A stretch of DNA of 64,000 nt from assembly GCA_002966495.1 (NCBI GenBank), contig CP016490.1, positions 2,604,001-2,668,000 of the forward strand, given 5' to 3'. This DNA comes from Halomonas sp. GFAJ-1. Lineage in GTDB: Bacteria; Pseudomonadota; Gammaproteobacteria; Pseudomonadales; Halomonadaceae. A program made the translations under genes and the position numbers. The notes beneath the pieces were generated by a model that searched no databases, was not told where the DNA came from, and saw nothing but the letters and a program-made list of their open reading frames with translations. Below are positions 1-8,512 of this stretch, piece by piece; the stretch's first letter is position 1, and each line of letters begins with the position of its first letter.

Positions 1-882
1 CAATCGCCTCAGCCCAGAGAAATCTTTGATTTGCTCATTGACATACTGGAAACCAAAGCTACCGGGAAGGAGATGTCCTTATGGTTGCAGAGGCAAAACC
101 TGATCGATTGGTCCCCCGAAGTTGCTCAGGTATATCCGGATGGCTATAGAACCTATATTCATGTAGCTGGCTTAATTCACGCAGCATACACGTGGATATA
201 TCACATTGGGCACTCCTTGATGGGGATCTCTGAGCCCGAATCGCCAAAAAAATATTTTGAATGGATCCCACGTGAATGGGTTTTCGTTCATGCGTTTATA
301 AATGGATTTCACATCAAGTTTTCTGAGTTTCAAAAAGAAATCGATAGGAGCTCAGTCGGTGAAAGAGGGTATTCATTATTCGAGTCACTACACAAGTCGA
401 TATCTAACGACCTTTCCTTTGAAGAAGCGTCTCAGGAGATAAAGGAAAGAGACGTAGCGCATCGCGAAACGATAAAAAGAATCGAGATAGCTATTGATTC
501 AGGCTTTAATCTTGAGGCGATTACCTTGCAAGAGTGCTTGATTAGTAATTGCCTTTTCAATTACTTGGAAAGTCTTGGTATTAAGGCTAAAGGTTTTTCA
601 TTTCAAAAGCTCTTAAAAAAGAGTAAGGACTGCTTCAACGATAGTTCGGACCTGTTTAATGAGGTTGATTCTTGGAGAATTAAAAGGAATAACGCAATAC
701 ATGGGTTCGTTGAGTCAACCTTAGGGTCATTTTCTGAATCTCAAGAAAAATTTGACCTCTTTGCCAGAGGGACCGCCTTGGAAGGTGATGCTCTCTCCAA
801 AAGAGTTTGTGAGTGGTATCTTGAAGAGTCTGTAAACTTCATACCAGCCGAGTTTCCTAAAAGTGGAAGAAATCTCAATTAA
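1..882 (+). CDS. HEPN-like hypothetical protein, 5' end outside the window
   Basis: The frame is open from base 1, so the true start probably lies to the left; 293 residues are visible. I do not recognise a named family. The C-terminal third contains an R-x4-H motif (RNNAIH, Arg codon at 685, His codon at 700) preceded by a helical, lysine-rich stretch. That is the signature of HEPN-type RNases and related abortive-infection or toxin proteins, but one motif is weak evidence. No signal peptide or membrane segment is evident. Base composition is AT-richer than the housekeeping genes further right. The stop codon is followed within 3 bases by an attC-like site, which fits a gene carried as an integron cassette. 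Confidence 0.6.
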   Translation, partial: QSPQPREIFDLLIDILETKATGKEMSLWLQRQNLIDWSPEVAQVYPDGYRTYIHVAGLIHAAYTWIYHIGHSLMGISEPESPKKYFEWIPREWVFVHAFINGFHIKFSEFQKEIDRSSVGERGYSLFESLHKSISNDLSFEEASQEIKERDVAHRETIKRIEIAIDSGFNLEAITLQECLISNCLFNYLESLGIKAKGFSFQKLLKKSKDCFNDSSDLFNEVDSWRIKRNNAIHGFVESTLGSFSESQEKFDLFARGTALEGDALSKRVCEWYLEESVNFIPAEFPKSGRNLN

Positions 883-884
883 GG

Positions 885-950
885 TGATATTTAACAAGTT
901 ACGGAAGGCGGACGCGTAAGATGTGCCCCTTCGTTTTGGCGTTATATCAG
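885..950 (+). repeat. attC-like integron recombination site
   Basis: A 66-bp imperfect palindrome follows the upstream stop codon directly. The outer arms are TGATATTTAAC (885-895) and GTTATATCA (941-949). The inner arms are ACGGAAGG (901-908) and CCCCTTCGT (926-934), with one unpaired G in the left inner arm, as expected of attC folded-strand sites. ATTTAAC fits the inverse-core consensus RYYYAAC and GTTATAT is close to GTTRRRY. No integrase gene is in the window, so the call rests on structure only. Confidence 0.55.
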
Positions 951-1220
951 GCAAAGCTGAAAGGCCGCTCCTGGCCGATAGTTGACGTTGAAAAGCTGTT
1001 TGTTGGTGCCAAAATCTAAAATTTGCTTGTTTTGAAAGAAGTAAGCACGTGTAGCGACCTATGAGCAGGTTAGAGAGAGTTTCGGCACACAGTTTGTATA
1101 TTTCCTAGTAGTGTTCAAAAGCTGTAGGAACGAACAAGGAACGCTAGCGAGCTAAGCGGTAGATCAGAGAAATGTTTTCGCTGAGATGTGTAGTGAATTG
1201 TCCATGAGTAACGTCCATCA
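951..1220. other. Intergenic stretch without a recognisable gene
   Basis: This lies between the attC-like site and the AP2-like gene. I see no long open frame with plausible coding character, no tRNA and no convincing promoter. It may be a decayed cassette or the junction between an integron array and other island DNA. Confidence 0.4.
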
Positions 1221-1742
1221 ATGAGAGCGCCGTTATCGCTACCCCAGCTATGGGAAAGCACCAAATACGTATCTTGGCCACAAAGCCACAGTAACCCCAT
1301 TGTGCGTGTGCCGCGCCCATCGGGGAAACCCGAAACCAAGTCGATTTCCCGCTTAGCCAATGAGTACGACACCTTTGAGCGGTGCATTGCTTATCGAGAC
1401 CAGCGGGGCAGAGAGGTTTGGGGCGCACGTCGTTGGAAAGAGCTGTTGTTAGTAGATGCACGCTCCGTCGCGCGTCATCGTGAAGAGCCGGCAGGCCCGA
1501 TCACGGGCGTTTACCACTACGAACGCCCCACTGGAACAACACTCTGGGTTGCCGCCTGGTATGAGCTGATGCCCGACGGCTCACGCAAAAAACGCAGTGC
1601 GCAGTTCAGTTACGGTACGTCACGCACTCGCTATGCGACCTCAGAAGAGGCGATGCAGGCGGCGATTAAACGGCGGCAAGAGGAAGAAGCACGCTGGTAC
1701 TGTGTAGTGGGTCAACGTGATCAACGGCGCGTGAATCAATGA
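1221..1742 (+). CDS. AP2-like domain hypothetical protein
   Basis: A 173-residue basic protein. The stretch from about residue 92 to 150 (GVYHYERP, then an aromatic WVAAWYELMPDGSRKKRSAQFS strand pattern and a helix EEAMQAAIKRR) resembles the three-strand-plus-helix AP2/integrase-type DNA-binding fold seen in phage and homing-endonuclease-associated proteins. The N-terminal ~60 residues are poorly conserved-looking and the real start may be downstream. It ends 28 bp before the DUF4236 gene and may be co-transcribed with it. Function is unknown; DNA binding is an inference from the fold pattern. Confidence 0.5.
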   Translation: MRAPLSLPQLWESTKYVSWPQSHSNPIVRVPRPSGKPETKSISRLANEYDTFERCIAYRDQRGREVWGARRWKELLLVDARSVARHREEPAGPITGVYHYERPTGTTLWVAAWYELMPDGSRKKRSAQFSYGTSRTRYATSEEAMQAAIKRRQEEEARWYCVVGQRDQRRVNQ

Positions 1743-1770
1743 TGTAAAATCCCATCTTCAAGGAGTTCCA

Positions 1771-2994
1771 ATGGCTTTTCGCTTCCAGCGCCGCATTTCC
1801 CTTGCGCCCGGCGTGCGATTGAATATCAGCAAGCGTGGCGTGGGGCTCTCTGTCGGCCCACGCGGTGCGAGTGTGAGCATGGGGCCACGAGGTGCGCATG
1901 CACATGCCGGACTTCCTGGGACAGGGCTGGCCTATCGAACGAAGATTTCCCGTTCTTCCCAGGCCTCACGACAAAGGCAGTTGGGAACATCCTCGACCCA
2001 TGCAACGCTGGAAGAGCGCATCAGGCAAGGCGAGTCGCTGGGGCTACGGCTATCGGTTAATCAAGACGGCAACGTCCGCTACCTATTTGAAGATGGCTCC
2101 CCCCTCAACGACAAGGACGTGCGCTGGCTACGTCGCCATGCAAACGACGATATCCGTGCACAGCTCAAAACACTCTGCGATGAATTAAACGCGGATATTA
2201 TTCGCCTAGGCCGGCTGCACCTCGATACACTTTCCCCTCAATCCCGTGGCTACGCACCACGCCATTTTGCTGAGCGTCCACCTAAACCGCCTAAGTCTGT
2301 GTCTCTTCCATGGTGGAAAGCGCTGTGGCCATCGGTACGCCGTCAACATGAGGCCGATAACGCACGTCATCAGGCCCAGTTTAATGATGACTACCGTGCC
2401 TGGGAGCATCGCAAAGCCGATTTTGAGGCTGCTGAGTTTGCTCGGCAGCAGCGCGAAGAGCAGGGCGTGTTCAGACAACGTGATGATATGACACTCACGC
2501 TTCAGGAACGCCTGGAGGAGATCGACTGGCCCCGGGAGACGGTGATTGACTTTGATCTAGGCAGCGACGACACCACGATAGCACTGGATATTGACCTGCC
2601 ATCTGACGATGAGATGCCGGATCGAGAATGGACGATGCCTGCTAAGGCACTCAAGCTTACCCCAAAATCGCTCAGTGCCACACGACAACGGACGCTATAC
2701 CGCGACCATGTGGATGGCATTACCTTTCGTGTTCTGGGGGCCGTATTTGTGCGGTTGCCGCACGTTCAAGAAGCGCGAGTGTCTGGGTATCGACAGGTCG
2801 TTGATCCCGCCACCGGCGGTACGCGGGATCAGTACCTTTACAGCATCAAGGTCACCCGAGAACAGTGGAACCGTATTCACTTCGATCAGTTGGAACAGGT
2901 CGACCCGGTGGCGGCAGTAGAAGCGTTTACGCTGCGTCGTGACATGACCAAAACAGGCATTTTTCGAGATATTGAGCCGTTTAAGCTCATCTAA
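1771..2994 (+). CDS. DUF4236 domain-containing protein
   Basis: A 407-residue protein. The first ~55 residues (MAFRFQRRISLAPGVRLNISKRG, then glycine-rich VGLSVGPRGASVSMGPRGAHAHAGLPGTGLAYRT) are the typical DUF4236 module, a short beta-rich domain of unknown function found at the N-terminus of many bacterial proteins. The central part is charged and rich in Arg, Gln and Glu, probably helical or coiled. The C-terminal ~130 residues form a separate mixed domain. A start at the ATG at 1771 is supported by AAGGAG 6 bases upstream. No membrane segment is obvious. A weak hairpin with a T-rich tail (about 3011-3027) may end the transcript. Likely island cargo. Confidence 0.75.
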   Translation: MAFRFQRRISLAPGVRLNISKRGVGLSVGPRGASVSMGPRGAHAHAGLPGTGLAYRTKISRSSQASRQRQLGTSSTHATLEERIRQGESLGLRLSVNQDGNVRYLFEDGSPLNDKDVRWLRRHANDDIRAQLKTLCDELNADIIRLGRLHLDTLSPQSRGYAPRHFAERPPKPPKSVSLPWWKALWPSVRRQHEADNARHQAQFNDDYRAWEHRKADFEAAEFARQQREEQGVFRQRDDMTLTLQERLEEIDWPRETVIDFDLGSDDTTIALDIDLPSDDEMPDREWTMPAKALKLTPKSLSATRQRTLYRDHVDGITFRVLGAVFVRLPHVQEARVSGYRQVVDPATGGTRDQYLYSIKVTREQWNRIHFDQLEQVDPVAAVEAFTLRRDMTKTGIFRDIEPFKLI

Positions 2995-3215
2995 TTTCTA
3001 GCTTAGGCATAAGCCCAAGGCTTTTGTGTTGTTTGACCAGGTGTGCTCATTCGATGGTAGTGACAACGGTTAGGCGTGAGCGGCGCTGACATTACAGCCT
3101 TTGATCATTGAGAAGGCGCGATGAGCTTTATAGGCCAATATTTTTTAGAAAAATTTATGCTTTATGGTGGATAGCTGCTATACGTTTGATAAGGATATCT
3201 TAGCAGGTGGTTGCC

Positions 3216-4454
3216 ATGAAATTGCTTGTCCGCCCAAGACCGTTCATTAACGAGTCACTTGAGAGCTACATGCTCCGTCTATCGCAAGAAAATTTCTTCG
3301 AATACTATCAGCAGCTTAGTCGAGCGATAAAAGACTGGCTGCAACTGCATGATCATGAAGCGGCAGGGGCGTTCCCAGAAGAGTTGAGCCGTTTGAATGT
3401 TTATCACGCGGCTCAGAGTAGTAGTCGACGCATCAGGGCGCTCAAGCTAGTGGAGTCGCTAACAGATAATGAAAAACTTCCGCTACTGCACTTGGCAGTC
3501 ATGCATTCCAGCGAGAAATTTTGTTCACGCTACAGTAGCGTGTTTTATGCAGGTAGCCATGTACCCCGAGCGTTAGTTCGCCAAAAGGGGATACCTGTCT
3601 GCCCTGATTGCCTCACTGAAGCCAACTACATTCGGCAAGAATGGCACTGGATGCCCTACGAAGCTTGTATTAATCATGGCAAACAGATGTTACATGAGTG
3701 TCCAAAATGCGAAGAGAAATTAAATTACACCCATTCTGAATGTTTGCATACTTGCCGCTGCGGATTTGATCTTCGAAATGCTGACACGGAGCCAGCAGAC
3801 GAATGGCAGCTTATCGCTAGCCGCCTCGTAGTAGGTGAGCCTTCGCCTTCAAACCACCCTCTACTCGACATCCGTTCAGTCAGTTTGCGCCTAGCATGTC
3901 TGTTGTGGTACCAGCTGTATGCATATAAAACGTTAGATGCTAGTAATCAGGTTCCCACTCTTACGATTGAGCGGGCTATCGAGTATTTCACGCATTGGCC
4001 TGAAGTGTTTACACAGGAACTAGAGCAGCAAGCGGCGCTTTCAGGCGAGAAATTAGTATGTGATTATAATAAAACCTCATTTCGTGATGTTTTTGGCAAC
4101 ATTGTCGGCATTTCGCGTCTGCTGTTGAAGGCTTATCCAGAAAGCGATTTCGTCTTGACGCCATTGGAGAATTTTTTAGCACGATTGGTTGATCAGAATC
4201 CGCAATCACGTGTGCCAAACGTCGCAGATCTGCTCATCAGTATGCCGGAAGCCGCGATTTTGCTTGGCACGTCGTATGAGCAAGCATACCGTCTATATGA
4301 AGAAGGGTATCTCAAATGCGCGGTCAAATTTAAATCACATGAAAAGCTAGTGAACGGTATAGGAGTATTTTACTTAAGAGAAATCATGGAGTTGCGTCAG
4401 TCACGAATACCGGTTGAGGCAAGCAGCTATAATAATTATTTACCAGCGTGGTAA
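3216..4454 (+). CDS. tniQ: TniQ, Cascade-associated transposition targeting protein
   Basis: TniQ links Cascade to the Tn7-like transposition machinery: in I-F3 systems a TniQ dimer binds the Cas6/Cas7 end of Cascade and recruits TnsC. The 412-residue length matches that clade. The N-terminus (LLVRPRPFINESLESYMLRLSQEN) is the TniQ signature. A zinc-ribbon region from about residue 129 has CPDC, a Cys and His about 20 residues on, then CPKC and CRCGF. The C-terminal region is helical. I prefer the ATG at 3216, preceded by AGGTGG, over the GTG at 3207, because family members start close to this MKLLVRP sequence. The cas8/5 start follows after 4 bases, so the genes are translationally linked. 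Confidence 0.93.
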   Translation: MKLLVRPRPFINESLESYMLRLSQENFFEYYQQLSRAIKDWLQLHDHEAAGAFPEELSRLNVYHAAQSSSRRIRALKLVESLTDNEKLPLLHLAVMHSSEKFCSRYSSVFYAGSHVPRALVRQKGIPVCPDCLTEANYIRQEWHWMPYEACINHGKQMLHECPKCEEKLNYTHSECLHTCRCGFDLRNADTEPADEWQLIASRLVVGEPSPSNHPLLDIRSVSLRLACLLWYQLYAYKTLDASNQVPTLTIERAIEYFTHWPEVFTQELEQQAALSGEKLVCDYNKTSFRDVFGNIVGISRLLLKAYPESDFVLTPLENFLARLVDQNPQSRVPNVADLLISMPEAAILLGTSYEQAYRLYEEGYLKCAVKFKSHEKLVNGIGVFYLREIMELRQSRIPVEASSYNNYLPAW

Positions 4455-4458
4455 CGTC

Positions 4459-6519
4459 ATGTCGTTAAGTACGTTGTTGGAATTGGATGAGCCAAACCGC
4501 TCAGAAGCAATTCGTAAAGCTTTCGCTCCCTACACGCAGCCGCTAGAGGTTTCTGAAGATGTTAACGCTGCTATTCTGGTGTTGCTTAACTTATCGCATA
4601 AGCGTCAAGACGCTCCCGATTTGTTGAATAAAAAAAGAGCAATTGAAACACTCAAAGATTGGCAGTATATCGAAAGTTGTGCTCAAGAAGTACAGTGGCT
4701 GCACTCACATAATCTAAAGCATCCTGATACACGTGTCGCACATCAGAGATTGTTAGTAAAAGCTGAGAAGCCCTCGGACAGTATTGTTTCTTCATATAAT
4801 AGCGTGAGTCGTTTGGGCTGGTCACACAACTCAGCAGCTGTGAATAAAGCAAAGCTTTTTGGAGCTAATTTTATATTTAAGGGTGTAGTTTACTGTTTGG
4901 CCGCTATTTTTTTAGATAATAACAAGCAATGGCGGAAAGAATTCATGAATCTTGGTATGTCTGATGGTCAATGGACTTACCTTCAGTCGCTTTTTGATAA
5001 TTATTTCACTAAAAATTTATCACCCTCTTATGTGGAAAGGCATTCGGTGCAAGTTACCTTTCTTTATCAAGGAAAGGATGTCAGTATTACACCTGTCACA
5101 TCACATTCATTACTGGCCGACATTCAAATTGCTCGGCGTAATAAATGTGGAGATTTTGCAACAATAAAACATTGGCACTCTTCAAGTGTTGGAGATTTAG
5201 CATCCTCGCTTGGAGGTAATATCTCTGCTCTTAGTTATCCCCCTCGACTATTAGCCTGTAGCCAAAATAAAGAAAATGAAAATTCTTCTGGAGTCTTTTT
5301 TGTAGACTTCCATCACAGTTCTTTAAGAAGCAAATCGTTTATCCTGGCATGTACTGAAATTGTTGAAAGTAAAAGCTTGTTGACCGGAAAGAAGAGGCGA
5401 GATCATAGGCGTTCTGCTATTAAGTTGCTGAGGCAGTCTTTATCTGAATGGCTATCCCCAGTTAGCTATTGGCGAAATGTAGGAGGAGAAGCGCTTTCAG
5501 AACGGCAGAACAATTCAGCATGCCTTTTGATTTCTGCTCCTGACGAGGATTTACTTGAAATCCTACCTGAGATTAATAAAGAATTACACAGTATTTTGGT
5601 GAGGTATCCCCAAACGCAAAGCTTTGCTTATCATCCAGAGCTATTAATTCCTTTCAAGGCTCAGCTTAAGTCCTTATTGATTGGGATGAAAATAAAAGAA
5701 GACGAAGCTATGGCTGAAGAGCCATATTATTACCTTCACTTAAAAAACCTACATGTATTCGATGCACAGGCGTTATCTTGTCCCTATCTAGTGGGTTTGC
5801 CTTCACTGCTGGCAGTATGGGGAACCGTCTATAACTACCAGCTACGTTTACGAAGCATCCTTAAACGGAACATTGCCTTTGAAGGAGTTGCTTGGTTTTT
5901 GCGGCAGTATGAGTCCTCCTCGGGTGCCAAGATACCTGCCCCGTATCTGGCACCAACGAAGCCAGGTGAGGCTCCCAAGCGGCCAGGTCTTATTGATATG
6001 CGCTTTTGCGATTTACGCATGGATTTAGTTATTCGCTATCGACTAGAGGATGGGCACGATACCCCGCTTGGAAATGACGAATTGCCTATGCTGCAGTCTG
6101 CACTCCCCGGGAGGTTCGCTGGGGGGACTATGCAGCCTCCGCCACTTTATGAAGCCTTACAGTGGTGCCAACTACATGGAGATGCGAACAGTTTATTGGC
6201 AGCCATATCGCTTCTGCCGGACGAGGGTCGTTGGGTTGTCGACTCAGAAAAACAGGTGCAAAGCATCGACAGCTTGGTGGCATGGTTGTCCAAGCATCCC
6301 CATCATTTACCTGCTATGAGTGGCTATCAGTTGTTTGAAGAACCTTGCTATCGGTCTGGTTCACACAGGGAGCTCCATGCTTATGCTGAGCCTTTGGTAG
6401 GTCTAACAGAGACGTTGTCACCGGCAAGCGTCAGGCTCAATGGTAAAGCTGACTTTCTTAAAAACGCTTTTTGGAGGTTGAAAAGCCAGAACCTTACTAT
6501 GCTGATGAAAAAAGCATAG
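4459..6519 (+). CDS. Cas8f/Cas5f fusion, type I-F3 Cascade large subunit
   Basis: A 686-residue protein at the position and length expected of the natural Cas8-Cas5 fusion of I-F3 Cascade. It recognises the PAM, holds the crRNA 5' handle and initiates target-strand separation. Assignment rests mainly on operon position, size and the flanking tniQ and cas7; I do not recognise a short diagnostic motif with certainty. The start at 4459 follows the tniQ stop directly; an upstream in-frame ATG at 4414 lies inside tniQ and is unlikely to be used. The coding sequence is AT-rich in its middle third, unlike the housekeeping genes, which fits horizontal acquisition. No frameshift or internal stop is seen. 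Confidence 0.88.
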   Translation: MSLSTLLELDEPNRSEAIRKAFAPYTQPLEVSEDVNAAILVLLNLSHKRQDAPDLLNKKRAIETLKDWQYIESCAQEVQWLHSHNLKHPDTRVAHQRLLVKAEKPSDSIVSSYNSVSRLGWSHNSAAVNKAKLFGANFIFKGVVYCLAAIFLDNNKQWRKEFMNLGMSDGQWTYLQSLFDNYFTKNLSPSYVERHSVQVTFLYQGKDVSITPVTSHSLLADIQIARRNKCGDFATIKHWHSSSVGDLASSLGGNISALSYPPRLLACSQNKENENSSGVFFVDFHHSSLRSKSFILACTEIVESKSLLTGKKRRDHRRSAIKLLRQSLSEWLSPVSYWRNVGGEALSERQNNSACLLISAPDEDLLEILPEINKELHSILVRYPQTQSFAYHPELLIPFKAQLKSLLIGMKIKEDEAMAEEPYYYLHLKNLHVFDAQALSCPYLVGLPSLLAVWGTVYNYQLRLRSILKRNIAFEGVAWFLRQYESSSGAKIPAPYLAPTKPGEAPKRPGLIDMRFCDLRMDLVIRYRLEDGHDTPLGNDELPMLQSALPGRFAGGTMQPPPLYEALQWCQLHGDANSLLAAISLLPDEGRWVVDSEKQVQSIDSLVAWLSKHPHHLPAMSGYQLFEEPCYRSGSHRELHAYAEPLVGLTETLSPASVRLNGKADFLKNAFWRLKSQNLTMLMKKA

Positions 6520-6529
6520 GCAGGTCGGC

Positions 6530-7579
6530 ATGATGAACTCTTTCAGGCATCTTAGCTATGAGCGCTCTCTCAATCCGGGTAAGGCGGTTTTTTATTACCG
6601 GACAGATTCGAGCGAATTTGAGCCGTTGCAAGCGGAAGTGACGCGGTTTCGTGGCCCCAAGGCAACGTTTAGCGATGGCTATATGGCATCCGGGACTGCG
6701 CGTGCTAAAGAAACGAGCGATTTGGGCTTTTCTAATCCTATAATGCTCGAAACGTGTTATGTACCACCGCTAGTCGATACGTTGTATTGTCGTTTTTCTT
6801 TACGCATCATTGCAAACAGCTTAGAGCCAAATATCTGTGATAATGCAGAAGCGACAAAAGCATTAAAAGAATTCTCTGATACTTATAGAAACTTGGGCGG
6901 ATACCAAGAGCTAGCAACTCGATATGCTAAAAATATTCTTTCAGCTGAATGGCTTTGGAAAAATAAAGTTGCAAGAGGGATAGCTGTGGAGGTTTCTACG
7001 TCTAATTTAAAAAACTATTGTATTAAAGATGCACAGTATAAAGAGTGGGGATCCTCTTGGGAAGGAGATGAGCTTAAATCATTAGAAGGGCTTGCAGTTG
7101 AGTTTGAAGAGGCACTTTCTTGCCCACAAAAATTTCTTTTTGCTGATGTAGCTGCCAAAATAAAAACAGAATTTTGCCAAGAAATTTTCCCCAGTCAATT
7201 ATTTGTTGAGAAAGATGATAGAGGCAACGGAAGTGCGTCTAGGCAGTTTATGAAAAGCACGATGAACGATGGTCGTCAAGCAGTTAGCTTTGGTGCTTAT
7301 AAAGTCGGAGCAGCAATTCAAAAAATTGATGACTGGTGGCTAGATGAAGGGGCTGAATACCCTTTGAGAGTGAGTGAATACGGTGCAGATCGTAGTCGGG
7401 TTTTAGCTATGCGTGAACCAGTTACGAAGAAAGATTTTTACTCGCTGTTAAACGAAATTACAAATATCACGGAGGAAATGATTAAAACCAGGCAGGCCAG
7501 CCCTAATGCACACTACGTGATGTCAGTGCTAGTGAAGGGGGGGATGTTCCAAAAAGGAATAAAGAAGGGTGAAAAATGA
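6530..7579 (+). CDS. Cas7f (Csy3-type) Cascade backbone subunit
   Basis: A 349-residue protein. The N-terminal sequence (FRHLSYERSLNPGKAVFYYR, then FEPLQAEVTRFRGPKATFSDGY) is typical of Csy3/Cas7f, whose six copies polymerise along the spacer part of the crRNA. The C-terminal part contains the conserved-looking SFGAYKVGAAIQKIDDWW segment and ends in a lysine-rich tail. It starts 10 bases after cas8/5 and overlaps cas6 by 4 bases (ATGA), so expression is coupled. The gene is complete and AT-rich. Confidence 0.92.
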   Translation: MMNSFRHLSYERSLNPGKAVFYYRTDSSEFEPLQAEVTRFRGPKATFSDGYMASGTARAKETSDLGFSNPIMLETCYVPPLVDTLYCRFSLRIIANSLEPNICDNAEATKALKEFSDTYRNLGGYQELATRYAKNILSAEWLWKNKVARGIAVEVSTSNLKNYCIKDAQYKEWGSSWEGDELKSLEGLAVEFEEALSCPQKFLFADVAAKIKTEFCQEIFPSQLFVEKDDRGNGSASRQFMKSTMNDGRQAVSFGAYKVGAAIQKIDDWWLDEGAEYPLRVSEYGADRSRVLAMREPVTKKDFYSLLNEITNITEEMIKTRQASPNAHYVMSVLVKGGMFQKGIKKGEK

Positions 7580-8184
7580 GATACTTTTTTTGCATAAAAT
7601 ATCTAATGCCTTCAGGCAATCACGCATTTTTAGCAGGGAGGTGTATTGCTTGCTTACATGGGTTTATAAGCGGCCCTAAAATAACGAATTCCGGCATTGG
7701 TGTTTCGTTTCCATCATGGGCTACGGGCACAGTTGGTGATTCAATCGCTTTCGTGAGTAAAGATATTAATGCTTTGTCTTATTTATCATCAGCGCGCTGT
7801 TTTAAGAATATGGCGGACGAAGGGTTTATTGACGTTAGTGATATTAAAATGGTTCCAGAGAAATTAGAAGAAGTTAGGTTTATTAGAAATCAGCATATTG
7901 CTAAATCTTTTCCGGGAGAAATTAAGAGACGGCTCATCCGCAGCAAAAACCGGGCTGAAAAACGTGGCGAGACGTTCATGCCTAGCAGTGCCGTATCAGA
8001 TCGCTTCGTTGATCAATGCCACGTAATTCCAATTGATAGCCGATCGTCAGGCCAGCGCTTCCCACTGTATGTGCAGCTTGAAGCACTTGGCGAAGAAAGC
8101 AAGTATAATAACTACAATAGTTACGGGCTTGCTACACAGTATACATACTCGGGTTCGGTGCCAAACCTTAAGCAGATTACCTAA
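7576..8184 (+). CDS. Cas6f (Csy4-type) crRNA-processing endoribonuclease
   Basis: A 202-residue RNase that cuts each repeat at the base of its hairpin and stays bound to the crRNA 3' end. His28 (CLHGF) sits where the Csy4 catalytic histidine is expected and is followed by the conserved IGVSFPSW strand. An arginine-rich helix (about residues 118-131, RRLIRSKNRAEKRG) matches the major-groove RNA-binding helix of the family. The C-terminus (YGLATQYTYSGSVPNL) also follows the Csy4 pattern, where SGSVP-like endings are common. It overlaps cas7 by 4 bases and ends 123 bp before the first CRISPR repeat. Confidence 0.93.
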   Translation: MRYFFCIKYLMPSGNHAFLAGRCIACLHGFISGPKITNSGIGVSFPSWATGTVGDSIAFVSKDINALSYLSSARCFKNMADEGFIDVSDIKMVPEKLEEVRFIRNQHIAKSFPGEIKRRLIRSKNRAEKRGETFMPSSAVSDRFVDQCHVIPIDSRSSGQRFPLYVQLEALGEESKYNNYNSYGLATQYTYSGSVPNLKQIT

Positions 8185-8307
8185 ATATTTTCAGAATATA
8201 TATTATTATACTTATCAATTACTTGCCTGAATTACGCTAAAAAGTGTGTTTTTATCATTTTGTACTTATCTCGTTGATGTCTATATTTAAACTGCTAGCT
8301 AGGTCTA

Positions 8308-8510
8308 GTGAACCGCCGAATAGGCAGCTGAAAAAAGCACGTAGAGGAAGCAAGGGCAGAGGTGCCCGTGAACCGCCGAATAGGCAGCTGAAAAATGATT
8401 GAACGGTGCGCATATGCATCTGAGTGCGTGAACCGCCGAATAGGCAGCTGATATTAGGACTGGAAGCCAGCAACGGTAATGATACACACCGCCGCAAGGC
8501 AGCAATGGTT
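8308..8510 (+). CRISPR. I-F3 mini CRISPR array, three regular repeats plus one atypical repeat
   Basis: Regular 28-bp repeats sit at 8308-8335, 8368-8395 and 8428-8455 with an exact 60-bp period, giving 32-bp spacers at 8336-8367 and 8396-8427. The shared core is GTGAACCGCCGAATAGGCAG, the type I-F pattern with stem CCGCC/GGCAG around a GAATA loop. Repeats 1 and 2 are identical and end in CTGAAAAA; repeat 3 ends in CTGATATT. A diverged repeat follows at about 8484-8510, making the stretch from 8456 a third spacer. The 123-bp AT-rich stretch between cas6 and repeat 1 is the likely leader. The array reads in the same direction as cas6. Confidence 0.95.
8484..8510 (+). repeat. Atypical terminal CRISPR repeat (probable private-guide repeat)
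   Basis: The stem CCGCC (8489-8493) and GGCAG (8498-8502) are kept, but the loop is GCAA, a GNRA tetraloop, instead of GAATA. The 5' GTGAA is replaced by ACACA and the 3' CTGA by CAATG. The hairpin lies 4 bases closer to the preceding repeat than the regular period predicts. Diverged terminal repeats flanking a homing guide are known in I-F3 transposons. Confidence 0.75.
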
Positions 8511-8512
8511 CT

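Noticed and set aside
3001..3100. A second attC site after the DUF4236 gene (contains GTTAGGC)
   Set aside because: No matching inverse core and no paired inner arms within the usual distance.
8336..8487. Spacer matches to genes in this window (self-targeting or att site)
   Set aside because: No match seen by eye on either strand outside the array; a database search is needed for other targets.
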